64,000 nucleotides of DNA from an uncultured Eggerthellaceae bacterium (GCA_947565915.1 CANOHY010000001.1:1-64000), one strand, 5' to 3'; positions 1 to 8,404 are shown, counted from the stretch's first letter. A program made the numbers and translations. Notes: generated from the letters alone by a model not told the origin.

Positions 1-1905
1 CTTCGTCTCCTTCGATTCGGTGGTCACATGGTAGCGACCGCCCTCTTCGCTCAACTGCATATTCACCACATTATTGCCCGTCAAGCTGCCCTTATTCGCA
101 TTCGTCGGCAGTCCAGCCTTACTCACATTGATCACCTGTAGAGCATCATTGCCCGAAGCGGGATCAGCGTCCTCAGCAACTGTTTGAAGCATGCCATAGT
201 ACTCCACCGTGAACTTCGGATTACCAAGCTCGTTGGCCTGCACGCTCATGACGGAGGCCACTACGGGCACATCGAGCACCGCTGCCTCGTTGCCTGTGAG
301 CACGATGCTATCCACTTGGCCCTCGGGAACCTCGCTGAGAGCTGTGCCCTCCACGACAGCAGGCGTTTGGGTCACGGTGATCTGCGCGCTCGCATCGCCC
401 GTGCCAGCGTTGCCCAGCAGGGACGCAACGGCCGAATCCTTCACGGCGATCTTCGCCGTCATGCCCAAGCTCGAGAGGTCCGAGACCGGCTCGCCGTTGA
501 TCGTTGCCGACATGTTCAGCTTGGTCACCCAAAGGGCGTCCTGATCTTCGGCATCGCTATTCGCGGCACGTGCGGCGAACTCGGGCGCGCTGCCAGCAGT
601 TCCGCTTGCTGGCTCTGCTTGCACGGCATCGCTACTCGCAACCTGAGTCGGCTCGCTCGCATCGCTGGAAACAGGCTGCTCAGCTTCATCGATGCTCGAA
701 TCGGGACCCGCCTGATCGCCATCCTCTTGCGGTTCTGCAGCTTGCGGCTCGACAGCCAATACGTCTCCGTCGCTCGCCGGTTCGCCATCGCCAGCCACAG
801 CAGCGCTGCCATCCGCTTCGCTCGAAGCCGAATCGGCAACTTCGCTCTCCGCTTCTTGCCCATCAACCGAAGAATGGCCGTTCCCCGTCGAGAGGATCTT
901 CTGTCCATCTACGAACAGCTCCACGTCACCCTCAACGCTCTCGGGCACCTCGAAATCGACCTTCACGTAATCGTTCTCGAAACTCCCTGAAACCTCCCCT
1001 GCCTTCGCATCGGTTTCAACAGCACCCTCGGCATCCTTCGCCTTCTCGTCTTCGGCCTCAAGCTTGGCCTTGTTGGCCTCGGAAGATTGAATCATCTGAT
1101 AGGTCTCGGCGTCGTAGCACACCTCATCGTGGGAGTGCTCTTCAAGCCCGCAGACAAGCACGCGCTCGTAGCAGGAATCGTCGTGCTGGTGCACAAAGGT
1201 GATGGGTTCGTCTTGCACGCACGCCAAAGCATCGGCCGTGGCCGCGCACTGGGCACTATGAACGTGGCTGGGCTCGTCGTTGGTGCACACCAGCCCCATC
1301 ACGCGCTGGATATACTCATCGCTATGCACATGTCCCACACCGGCAAGCGTGCAGGTGAGCTCGCCTTTCTCGTTATGGCACCTATCTCCGTGCACATGAG
1401 GAAGGTCGACTTTGCATGTCAGAACACCGTTGGCGTCGTAGCAGCTATCGCGGTGCATATGCACGACTTCAGGGGCAGTGCAGATAAGATCCCCTTCTTT
1501 GGCATAGCACTCGGGACCGTGCACATGCGCGGGGTCGCTCTCGGTGCATTTCAGCTCGCCACCTTTCGCGAAGCACCCGTCCACGTGCATGTGGCCTGCT
1601 GGCGTTATGGTGCAGATGAGCTTGCCATCTTTGCTGTAGCACGAAGGGCCGTGCACATGGATGGACTCGCCTTCCGGCAACCCGCACACCAGCTTCTGCT
1701 CGTAGCAAGCAGCCGAATGCGCATGCTCCACCTTGCCGCACACCGCTTCACGCTGCTCCATGGTCACACCAGGCATGATGAGCAGGTACGCTGTGAGCGC
1801 GGCGATGGCCACGGCGCAAATGGCGAATGCGGTCAGCAGCCGCTTGCGACGACGCGTGCGCCCGTTGAATTCATCAATGCTCGTTTCCATCATCTGCTTG
1901 GTCAT
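1..1905 (-). CDS. Large surface protein with His-x-His/Cys repeats, N-terminal part (3' end outside window)
   Basis: The frame is open from the ATG at 1905 (SD AAGGTG eight bases upstream) to the left edge, 635 codons, so the C-terminus is missing. A basic stretch (RTRRRKR, about residue 14) precedes one membrane segment (about 20-40), an uncleaved-anchor or signal layout. Residues about 45-275 hold roughly ten imperfect repeats of 20-30 residues built on HxHxxxCY followed by a second Cys, for example HVHGPSCY, HMHRDSCY, HQHDDSCY. Then comes a Glu/Ala/Ser/Asp-rich spacer (about 345-450) and a part resembling large surface proteins of gut bacteria (FTVEYYGMLQT). Such Cys/His repeats are known in gut Firmicutes and actinobacterial surface proteins; their function is unknown to me. 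Metal binding or disulfide linkage is inference. It is the last visible gene of the fibre locus. Confidence 0.85.
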   Translation of the reverse strand, partial: MTKQMMETSIDEFNGRTRRRKRLLTAFAICAVAIAALTAYLLIMPGVTMEQREAVCGKVEHAHSAACYEQKLVCGLPEGESIHVHGPSCYSKDGKLICTITPAGHMHVDGCFAKGGELKCTESDPAHVHGPECYAKEGDLICTAPEVVHMHRDSCYDANGVLTCKVDLPHVHGDRCHNEKGELTCTLAGVGHVHSDEYIQRVMGLVCTNDEPSHVHSAQCAATADALACVQDEPITFVHQHDDSCYERVLVCGLEEHSHDEVCYDAETYQMIQSSEANKAKLEAEDEKAKDAEGAVETDAKAGEVSGSFENDYVKVDFEVPESVEGDVELFVDGQKILSTGNGHSSVDGQEAESEVADSASSEADGSAAVAGDGEPASDGDVLAVEPQAAEPQEDGDQAGPDSSIDEAEQPVSSDASEPTQVASSDAVQAEPASGTAGSAPEFAARAANSDAEDQDALWVTKLNMSATINGEPVSDLSSLGMTAKIAVKDSAVASLLGNAGTGDASAQITVTQTPAVVEGTALSEVPEGQVDSIVLTGNEAAVLDVPVVASVMSVQANELGNPKFTVEYYGMLQTVAEDADPASGNDALQVINVSKAGLPTNANKGSLTGNNVVNMQLSEEGGRYHVTTESKETK

Positions 1906-1941
1906 AGCAATCACCTTCGCTTGCAAACCTAGCCGTTACGC

Positions 1942-2778
1942 CTAGCTTACTAACCCGAACTTCTCCAGCGGCCATATGGTCGCAACCACTTTTCCCACCA
2001 ACTGCTCCGTGGAAACGCACCCCACGGCTGAGAACCTTGAATCTATCGAGGTGGACCGATGATCGCCCATTACGAAGTAGCGATTGTCGGGCACCTGGTA
2101 AGGCAACCTGATGTCGCATTGGCCCAGTGCGGCCTCGGACACATAGGGCTCGTCGATCACTTGGTCGTTCACCGTAACCGTGCCATCCTCGTCGATGTCA
2201 ACCCAGCTTCCCGGACCGGCGATCACACGCTTCACCAGCACCTTGTTGTTGTAATAGAACGCTACGATATCTCCCGTCTCCAGCGAGTTCGTCTTGATGC
2301 ACACCACCGTGTCGCCCTCGTAGAGCGTGGGGGTCATGGAGCTGCCGTAGATGCGCAGAACCGGCATGAACAGCATGGAGACGAGCACTGCCACGGCCGC
2401 CACCGACACGATGGCCAGAATGGTGTTGCGCACTGCACGATGGAAGCGCTTGCGACCATGCACGCGGTTGAGCTCCTTGCGGAAATCCTCGGTTGCGGGA
2501 ATCTCCACTTCCTCGATCCGCTCGGCCTGCTCGGTCTGCTTGGCTGCCGCACCCAGCTGCTCCTCGGCATAGCGCCGTGCCTCGGCAATGCGCTGGTTGT
2601 CGGCTGCAAGCTGCGCGCGCTCCTGCGCTTCCTTGCGCTCGCGCTCCTCCTCTTCGTCGAAGACGGAAATGGTGACGAAAACCTCCTCATCGTCTTTCGC
2701 TTGGGGAGCATGTTCGCTAGCTTGCGCTGCGAGCTGCACCTCGCTTTCGAGGCGAGAAGGCCCGTCATCTTCGCTCAT
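1942..2778 (-). CDS. lepB: Signal peptidase I (S26A) with long coiled-coil N-terminal extension
   Basis: This membrane serine protease removes signal peptides from Sec-exported proteins. Of 278 residues, the catalytic Ser lies in GSSMTPTL (about 147) and the general-base Lys in VLVKRV (about 183); box E is GDHRSTSIDSR. One membrane segment spans about 119-138. The first 110 residues are unusual: acidic, then a Glu/Arg/Ala-rich predicted coiled coil (about 41-91) that would lie in the cytoplasm; ordinary enzymes of this family have only a short N-terminus. The start at 2778 is preferred over upstream codons because GAGGAGG lies six bases before it; it overlaps the end of the preceding coiled-coil gene by 14 bases. 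Its place in the fibre locus suggests a dedicated role there, by inference. Confidence 0.9.
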   Translation of the reverse strand: MSEDDGPSRLESEVQLAAQASEHAPQAKDDEEVFVTISVFDEEEERERKEAQERAQLAADNQRIAEARRYAEEQLGAAAKQTEQAERIEEVEIPATEDFRKELNRVHGRKRFHRAVRNTILAIVSVAAVAVLVSMLFMPVLRIYGSSMTPTLYEGDTVVCIKTNSLETGDIVAFYYNNKVLVKRVIAGPGSWVDIDEDGTVTVNDQVIDEPYVSEAALGQCDIRLPYQVPDNRYFVMGDHRSTSIDSRFSAVGCVSTEQLVGKVVATIWPLEKFGLVS

Positions 2779-3655
2779 AGACGACCTCCTCTCGCAGCGA
2801 TTCACGGGAAACCGGCTCGTCGCTCACCATGGCAGCAACCGACGCATGCGCACCATGCGCACCGCGGCCGCCATGCATGCCGTGTGCGTGCTTGCTGCTT
2901 GCTGCCGAAGCCGAGAACAGGGCTTCCGCGTAAGGAAACGATTCCGCCGCCAACTTGGAAGCCGGTTCCGCAACCTGTTTAGCCTGAGGCTCCAAGGTGG
3001 GCTCGGCGACTTGCTCCACAATGGGCTCTGCAACAGGTTCCGGAATCGGTTTCACGATGGGTTCACCGGTGGGTTCAGTGGTGGGTTCAGTGGGTTCGGC
3101 AGTGGCCTCAGCTGCCGGTTCAACGACCGACTCAACAACCGAATCGGCCACGACCTTGAACACAGGCTCGGCAAGGGGCGCTACGACCGGTTCAGCCGTA
3201 GCAGCAGCAACAGGAACCACCGGCTCTGGAGCCGATTCGACAATGGGCGTCACGATAGGCTGCGCCGTGGCCTCAGATGCGGGAGCGAAAACGCTGGCCG
3301 CGTCAGCGACCTGTATGATGGGCTCTTCCATGCCAACGGGAATCACGGGAAGCATGGGCGGTTCTTTGGGTTCGCTTGCTTTGCCGCCCGGCACGGTAAG
3401 GCCCATCTGGACCTTCAGCTCGGCAAGCGCGTCGTTGTATTGCTCCTGGGCAAGTTGAGCAGCCTCCAGTATGCCGGCCAGGCGCGAAACGGCCTTCTCG
3501 GCCAAGCGCGCGATGCGCTCTTGATGCGCCGCGCGCTCTTGGGCAGCTTCAAGCGCTGCCTTCGTTTTGTCGAGCTGCTCGCCCTGCTTCACCAGCAACT
3601 CCAACAACTGCGAACGCGAAAGCTTCTTCAGTTTGCTCATCGACGACTTTGCCAC
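2765..3655 (-). CDS. Coiled-coil protein with Pro-Glu-Pro-Val repeats, unknown function
   Basis: No catalytic motif is recognised. Residues about 5-90 form a predicted coiled coil beginning LSRSQLLELLVKQGEQLDK; the middle (about 110-230) is low-complexity with many AEPVV, SAPEPV and TEPTTEP units; the end contains His/Gly-rich GMHGGRGAHGAH. There is no signal peptide, so the protein is probably cytoplasmic. Similar short coiled-coil proteins with this opening accompany SipW/pilin-like loci in gut Firmicutes; that is my recollection, not a search. It sits between the two signal peptidase genes and its 3' end overlaps lepB, implying co-translation. The start is uncertain: GTG at 3655 or ATG at 3640, neither with a strong SD. 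Confidence 0.75.
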   Translation of the reverse strand: MAKSSMSKLKKLSRSQLLELLVKQGEQLDKTKAALEAAQERAAHQERIARLAEKAVSRLAGILEAAQLAQEQYNDALAELKVQMGLTVPGGKASEPKEPPMLPVIPVGMEEPIIQVADAASVFAPASEATAQPIVTPIVESAPEPVVPVAAATAEPVVAPLAEPVFKVVADSVVESVVEPAAEATAEPTEPTTEPTGEPIVKPIPEPVAEPIVEQVAEPTLEPQAKQVAEPASKLAAESFPYAEALFSASAASSKHAHGMHGGRGAHGAHASVAAMVSDEPVSRESLREEVVYERR

Positions 3656-3684
3656 TTATCCCACTGTCCCTACTTCTCGTATCC

Positions 3685-4197
3685 CTAAACCGGCTGCTTG
3701 CGCAACCGGCCTCCCAATATCACCAGCATCACGCCGCATGCGGCTGCGCCGATGAGGTAGATCTTGCCAACTGTAGTCGACACCGCGCTCAATATGTCGC
3801 CCAACCAAGGCGCGTCGAAAGCCACTTTGCCCTGCACCGAGCTGTAGGCCACCGGTGCGAGGTCCACATCCTCGTTCGCATCGCCTTTGGTGATGAGCTC
3901 GCCTTCGGTGGTGTGGTTCGAAACCACACGGTGCGTTATGGTTTCGCCACCGCGCTTGAACACCACGATATCGCCCTCTTGCAGCTGGGCGGGATCGGCT
4001 TGTGCAACGTACACCATGGAACCGATGGGAAGCGCCGGTTCCATTGAGCCTGTGAGCACCGTGAGCGACTTCCACCCCAGCACTTGAGGCGCGGCCATGA
4101 GAATCGCCACGGCGAGCACGGCAACCAGAGCTATGTAACCAACAATAGTCAATAGAAACCCTAACGGTGTGCGCTTTGCCTTAGACGAGGCTGTCAT
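3685..4197 (-). CDS. sipW: SipW-type (ER/archaeal-type) signal peptidase I
   Basis: A 170-residue S26B signal peptidase using a Ser-His-Asp arrangement rather than Ser-Lys. Visible residues are Ser51 in TGSMEPAL, His89 in ITHRVV and Asp106 in TKGDANED. Membrane segments lie at about 13-36 and 140-162. In Bacillus, SipW processes the fibre protein TasA; here the two genes with TasA-like N-termini (5917-7214) lie just upstream in the same run, so they are the likely substrates. The ATG at 4197 has AAGGAA upstream and overlaps the 3' end of the preceding gene by 17 bases, which indicates translational coupling. Confidence 0.92.
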   Translation of the reverse strand: MTASSKAKRTPLGFLLTIVGYIALVAVLAVAILMAAPQVLGWKSLTVLTGSMEPALPIGSMVYVAQADPAQLQEGDIVVFKRGGETITHRVVSNHTTEGELITKGDANEDVDLAPVAYSSVQGKVAFDAPWLGDILSAVSTTVGKIYLIGAAACGVMLVILGGRLRKQPV

Positions 4198-5089
4198 AAG
4201 TCGCTTCCTTCTTGCGACGTCGGACTGCCAAGATCACGATTGCCAGCACGATTGCGAACAAGGCAATAGGCGCGATGATGCGCACCCAGGCGTTCTGCAG
4301 GATCTGCGAGCTTTCTAGCAAGTTGTCGAGCGCTGCAGCCAGCGGGTTCTCGTCATCGCGAATGTCCACCACATCGTCGGTGCCCGCGAGCGGCGTGCCG
4401 TCATCGGCAATGAGCTGGCCAGCGGGAATCACGGTGGCCGTGCCATCACCTGCGCCTGTTGCGGTGCCTGCGTCGCCCGCACCAGCGCCACCTGCGCCCT
4501 CCGTGGACTCGTAGACGAACGTGTACACGTTGCGCGACGCGTCTTCGTACAGCTCGCCCGTGAGGTTGTAGGCTTGCGGCTGATAGCCCTCGATATAGCG
4601 ATAAGCGATGACCGGGCTGTCGCCCACGTTGCCATAGAACGTCTCTTCAGGAGCCAGGGCGTTGCCGTCGGTGTCCACATAGCGCACTGTGTAAGCGACG
4701 TCTTGCCCGCGAATGCCGTAGGCAACCACGTAGTCGATGTCGCGCGTGACCTCGAACGAGGGCGCCACGGTGGCCGTGTTGTTGTCGCGTCCGGCTTCGC
4801 GCAAGCCGCGCACGTAATAGCGGCTATCGTTCGAAACGTCTACGTTCTGCTGATAGAAGGTGAAGCGGTCGCCTGCGTTCAGGCCGGTTTGCACGTAGAA
4901 GGGCTCGCCATCGATAGTGCCCTGGTTGCCCGCGAAGATGCGCACAGTGTAGGTGTAAGGCTCCTTGGCGGTTGGCTGGTCGGCAGCTTGCGCTGCCACA
5001 GGCGCGCAGAATGCCGCTGCGCACACGGCAAGCACCAGCGCAACAACGGCCATGCCAAGGTGGCTTTTCCTCAGAACGGAAAGAAGCAT
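4181..5089 (-). CDS. Exported membrane-anchored protein with MucBP-like domain
   Basis: The 302-residue protein has a signal peptide (residues 1-36, ending AAQA), a first beta-rich region (about 45-128) and a MucBP-like repeat (about 131-196; pattern YTVRYVDTDGNALAPEE ending TFVYES). A Gly/Ala/Asp-rich linker follows, then a C-terminal membrane helix (about 267-288) and basic tail RRRKKE. There is no LPXTG motif, so it is probably held in the membrane rather than sorted to peptidoglycan. MucBP-type domains occur in adhesins and other surface proteins. SD GGAGGTG lies within the last codons of the preceding LPXTG gene, whose stop is one base away, so the two are coupled. Confidence 0.8.
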   Translation of the reverse strand: MLLSVLRKSHLGMAVVALVLAVCAAAFCAPVAAQAADQPTAKEPYTYTVRIFAGNQGTIDGEPFYVQTGLNAGDRFTFYQQNVDVSNDSRYYVRGLREAGRDNNTATVAPSFEVTRDIDYVVAYGIRGQDVAYTVRYVDTDGNALAPEETFYGNVGDSPVIAYRYIEGYQPQAYNLTGELYEDASRNVYTFVYESTEGAGGAGAGDAGTATGAGDGTATVIPAGQLIADDGTPLAGTDDVVDIRDDENPLAAALDNLLESSQILQNAWVRIIAPIALFAIVLAIVILAVRRRKKEATYDSLV

Positions 5090-5090
5090 G

Positions 5091-5915
5091 CTAACGCACC
5101 TCCTGTTCGTCCTTGCGGCGCCCGCGGAATCCGAAGATCCCCGCGATCAGCACCACTACGCCAGCCACTCCGCAAATGATGAACAGCGGCAGCATGCGCA
5201 GCATGTCTCCCGTTTGCGGCAATGTGGAAGGCGACGTCACCGGGTTGCCAGAAGCTTGGCCTTGGTCTTGGCCAGTGGCACCTTGAACAGGTTCCACGGC
5301 GAAGTCGAGTGCCAGCTGGGCAAGCGTGTTCTGGTAGGCATTGCCTTGGGTTTCGCCATCAAGCGTAACATCCAGCGTTACCTTGGCGGATTGCCCCGAT
5401 TGCAGCGTGCCCAGCAGAAAATAATCCTCGAGGGCACCCGTGGCCTCGTGCAAGCCTTGGCGACCAGAGCTAGAGCTGTCGCCACCCACGGTGTCGCTTG
5501 CGAACAGCATGGTGCGCGTGCCGTTAGGTGCGATGTAAGCCAAGTTGTAAGTGTAGGCACCACCCGCAGCCGACGTGGCCGATTCTTCCAAGCTGGCCAA
5601 GATGCGGTTGGTCATATACCAATTGGTGGCTTGGTCGTTGTCGTTGATCAAGTTCACCGCCAACTTGATGGTGTCGCCTGCCTGCAAGCCGCTGACCTCT
5701 TCAACGATGTCCGTGGCAGTGTAGTTCGTCTGCATGGACGAGCCCTTGGTGAACGTCACGTTCCAGGTGGCGTCGCTTTCGATGGTCTCGGCGTATGCAG
5801 GGGCGGCAGATGCCGCAGCGAAGAGCGCAAGCGCCAGGGCGCATGCCGCAGCAACGAAGAACCGCTTGGCGAAACCGAAGGCTTGCATTGCTTTCATGAT
5901 GTTCGCACGTCCCAT
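5091..5915 (-). CDS. LPXTG cell-wall-anchored surface protein
   Basis: The 274-residue protein has a signal peptide (basic start, hydrophobic core, cleavage near AYAE), a beta-rich ectodomain with a Gly/Gln linker (GQDQGQASGNP), LPQTG near residues 232-236, a membrane helix and basic tail RGRRKDEQ. This is the standard layout for sortase attachment to peptidoglycan. No sortase gene is in the window. The ATG at 5915 is chosen because GGAAGG lies about eight bases upstream; it follows the preceding stop by one base. It could be the cell-wall anchor or minor subunit of the fibre (inference). Confidence 0.85.
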   Translation of the reverse strand: MGRANIMKAMQAFGFAKRFFVAAACALALALFAAASAAPAYAETIESDATWNVTFTKGSSMQTNYTATDIVEEVSGLQAGDTIKLAVNLINDNDQATNWYMTNRILASLEESATSAAGGAYTYNLAYIAPNGTRTMLFASDTVGGDSSSSGRQGLHEATGALEDYFLLGTLQSGQSAKVTLDVTLDGETQGNAYQNTLAQLALDFAVEPVQGATGQDQGQASGNPVTSPSTLPQTGDMLRMLPLFIICGVAGVVVLIAGIFGFRGRRKDEQEVR

Positions 5916-5916
5916 G

Positions 5917-6702
5917 CTACTCACCACCTTCCAAGCTCAGCATGCCATCAGTTACCGTGACCGATGTGCCCCAGGCACTCTGAATGGCCTGCGCAGCACT
6001 GTGGTCTTGCACGGCATCGACCGTGGCTTCGAGGCAGAAGCGCATGCCGTCGTAGTCGTAACTCGTGGTGATGGTGGTGTAGGTCTTGCCGTCCTCGCCC
6101 ACCGTTTCATCGGTGGTTTGCGTAACCTTCGAAGCCACAGCAGGGTCGATTGCAATGGAATCGCACAGCGGCGGCGTGATGTCGCCGGGAGCAAGCGGGC
6201 TGTTGTAGTAGAGCACCGTGCGCTCGGTGGTAGAGGCGGCGGGATCAACGATCCAGCCGTTGCGCGTAAGGAAGTTCAACTTGATGAGCTCTGGCGACAC
6301 GGTGCGCACCTTGGTGCCTTGGGCGTCTTCCCAATAACGCTGGATGCTCACGCGCACGTATTCGCCGATGGTGCCCGTGTTCTGCACGGCAAGGCTTTCA
6401 GGGTAGGCGCGGCCCAGCTGCACCTGCTGGCCTTGCGGCAGCAGGTCGGTGAGCAGCTCAGAGGAGCCCTCGCTCCATTGGTCGTTGCCGTCGTAGTTGC
6501 GCCAAGCCACTACGTTGGAGTCGTTCTCGATCAGCGACACGCCAATGCTGGACACGTTCAGGCGTGCGACGTAAGGGTCCGAGAAATAGGTGAGCGCCGC
6601 GCGCGTGGTTCCCACGGCCGACACGGCAATCAGCACCGCTGCCACCACGAACAAGATGATGGGAACCTTGGGACGCGAGAGAGCTTGCGATAGCTTGCCC
6701 AT
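5917..6702 (-). CDS. SipW-dependent-type exported protein (TasA/CalY-like N-terminus)
   Basis: The 261-residue protein begins with a short basic n-region and a long hydrophobic segment (about 14-35) followed by TRAALTYFSDP, the type of N-terminus found in SipW substrates, then a beta-rich domain with NTGTIGEYVRVSI, typical of TasA/camelysin-like folds where 'NTG..PVFVRV' strands recur. There is no C-terminal anchor. The start overlaps the preceding stop by one base (TGATG). With its smaller neighbour and sipW it forms a classical secretion-and-assembly set. Polymerisation into fibres is inference from the family. Confidence 0.8.
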   Translation of the reverse strand: MGKLSQALSRPKVPIILFVVAAVLIAVSAVGTTRAALTYFSDPYVARLNVSSIGVSLIENDSNVVAWRNYDGNDQWSEGSSELLTDLLPQGQQVQLGRAYPESLAVQNTGTIGEYVRVSIQRYWEDAQGTKVRTVSPELIKLNFLTRNGWIVDPAASTTERTVLYYNSPLAPGDITPPLCDSIAIDPAVASKVTQTTDETVGEDGKTYTTITTSYDYDGMRFCLEATVDAVQDHSAAQAIQSAWGTSVTVTDGMLSLEGGE

Positions 6703-7214
6703 CAGGCCTCACCGCCTTCCGCCGAACCTGTATCCAGGATGTTGTCCCAGTTGGCATAGGCGTTGCCATCTTCGTCATAGAGGGCAAGCGTGCTCTCGTA
6801 CACCACGATGACGTTGAACTCGGTGCCATCCTTCACGTTTGTGGGCACGTTCTCGATGAGCACCTTCAAATCGGGCGTTCTCTGACCGGCCTCCACGGGG
6901 GCACCATAGTAGTAAAAGCCATTGGCGCCGGGAGTCCAGAGGTCATCGCCATCGTAGCGCAGCGTGTAGTCGCTGCCGCCAAACGCCTTCACGCGCACGA
7001 ACACAGGCGAGGAACCCGTGTTGGAGACCGAAATGGTCTTCGTCCAGTTGTTGAATTCCTCGGTGATGTCGGTGCTGGTGCCCAGGCTGATGGGAACGCT
7101 GCCCCTGGTAGTGGCATAGCTGGTGAAGTAACCCCAAGCCACTCCCACAGGAGCGATGAGAGCCAAGCAAAGGCTCAGCGCCACCAGGGTGGTTGCCGTG
7201 CGCTTTCCCTTCAT
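6702..7214 (-). CDS. SipW-dependent-type exported protein, small TasA/CalY-like subunit
   Basis: The 170-residue protein has a signal-like segment ending VAWGYFTSYATTRG, then SISLGTSTDITEEF-like camelysin features (seen as VPISLGTSTDITEEFNNW) and the strand VSNTGSSPVFVRVKAF, strongly resembling SipW-processed TasA/CalY-family proteins. The whole mature chain is one beta domain with no anchor. The ATG at 7214 is preferred to a GTG at 7223 because AAGGAG sits eight bases before the ATG; that SD lies in the last codons of the preceding gene. Likely a structural subunit of the surface fibre. Confidence 0.83.
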   Translation of the reverse strand: MKGKRTATTLVALSLCLALIAPVGVAWGYFTSYATTRGSVPISLGTSTDITEEFNNWTKTISVSNTGSSPVFVRVKAFGGSDYTLRYDGDDLWTPGANGFYYYGAPVEAGQRTPDLKVLIENVPTNVKDGTEFNVIVVYESTLALYDEDGNAYANWDNILDTGSAEGGEA

Positions 7215-7219
7215 GGGCC

Positions 7220-8404
7220 TCACTCCTTACTCCAGATCCATTGCAGGTCGACGCGACCGCGCTGCGATTGATCATCGGGGGTGCCATAGGTGAAGTTGTT
7301 CACGATGCTGCCCCCCTGATTGCCACCGTTGTCGTAGTCGTTGGTGAACTCGGCCACCGCCAGCGCGTCGGAATCGGGATCCACGCCGTCAATCGGGTCG
7401 GCCACGATGGGATCGGCAAGCTGCACCACACTGCCATCTTCGGTCGTGGGCCTGTAGGACAAGCCGCTGTAGACCTCGGTGACCGTAACATACGAGCCTG
7501 CCGGGATAGCACCCTCCACCAGGTATGCTTGCTGGCCTGCTTGCTCGAAGCTCATGCGCACCACGTTGCTGTAAACGCGATTGGTGCGTTCGGCGTCGGA
7601 GTAGGCATCCACCTGGAACACGAAGTCGGCCGGATGGCCCACTGCGAAGGAAAGCAGGTTCTTCTGGATGCTCAACGACCCATAGCGCGGCTGCTCGGCA
7701 GGCTTCAGCGTGCCATTCACAGCGTAATGCCATTCATCATTGCCAGCTGTGGTGAAGGCTCCGTTGGCGCCCACCTTGTAGGGCACGGCAACGATTTCGG
7801 GATCGAAGATGTATTCCTTGGTGGGTGAAAGGGCGATGGTGGTGTACGTGACGTTATCGCCATCGACGGCCTTGATGGTGTATTGCTTGGGCGCAAGGCT
7901 CGCATCGTGGGCAATGACCAGATACAAGCCCGCATTCAAGCCCTCGACCGCGGTTCCCGCTGGCACCGGCTGCTGATTAACCCGCGTCAGCGAAGGCTGT
8001 GCGGCATCGGAGTTGAGCGGCGTCTTGCCGCAGGCGATTTGGGCGAGCGCCTTGTAAGAGTCGGCAGCGTTGGTACCAGGCGCGCCAAGGTTGGCCCAAT
8101 CGATTCCGCTCTCACCCTCGAGAGCCGGAACTGCCTTGAAGGTGTAGGCATCGAAGCCAGGGTCTTGAACCGCTTCGGCAACCTGGTACACGTCGAACGC
8201 CAAGCCATCAAGCTGCTGCCCTTCGGGCATGTTCACCGTAATGGAGCAATTGCGTGGCGTAAGGTCAACAGCCGAAGCCGTCTGGGCGCGCACGAAGCTG
8301 GTTGCGGCGATAATGCATGCCAGGGCAACAAGGCACGCCACCGCGATGAGGGAACGCCTGTGCATGCCGCGTCCTTCGCTTGCTTGCTCAAGCTGATGCG
8401 TCAC
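7220..8404 (-). CDS. Pilin-like secreted protein with Cna-B-type domain
   Basis: A signal peptide (core LIAVACLVALACIIAAT, cleavage near VRAQTASA) precedes an N-terminal domain (CSITVNMPEGQQLDGLAFDVYQVAEA, shown in part) typical of pilin-like surface proteins, then a Cna-B/prealbumin-like region (about residues 250-370: GSLSIQKNLL, ADFVFQVDAYSD, GSYVTVTEVYSGL) whose layout (Lys in SIQK, acidic residue in VTEV) would allow an isopeptide bond. No LPXTG is present. The GTG at 8404 has GGAGG eight bases upstream; an ATG at 8365 with GAAGGA is a real alternative and gives a shorter signal peptide. First gene of the fibre locus. Confidence 0.8.
   Translation of the reverse strand: MTHQLEQASEGRGMHRRSLIAVACLVALACIIAATSFVRAQTASAVDLTPRNCSITVNMPEGQQLDGLAFDVYQVAEAVQDPGFDAYTFKAVPALEGESGIDWANLGAPGTNAADSYKALAQIACGKTPLNSDAAQPSLTRVNQQPVPAGTAVEGLNAGLYLVIAHDASLAPKQYTIKAVDGDNVTYTTIALSPTKEYIFDPEIVAVPYKVGANGAFTTAGNDEWHYAVNGTLKPAEQPRYGSLSIQKNLLSFAVGHPADFVFQVDAYSDAERTNRVYSNVVRMSFEQAGQQAYLVEGAIPAGSYVTVTEVYSGLSYRPTTEDGSVVQLADPIVADPIDGVDPDSDALAVAEFTNDYDNGGNQGGSIVNNFTYGTPDDQSQRGRVDLQWIWSKE

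Noticed and set aside
1080..1770. Zinc-finger DNA-binding repeats
   Set aside because: The repeats follow a membrane segment and precede surface-protein sequence, so they lie outside the cytoplasm.
184..3688. Long plus-strand open frames opposite the surface genes (268, 281, 307 and 366 codons)
   Set aside because: They are antisense to frames with clear signal peptidase motifs, repeats and SDs; their translations are Arg/His-rich low-quality sequence, a common shadow in GC-rich DNA.
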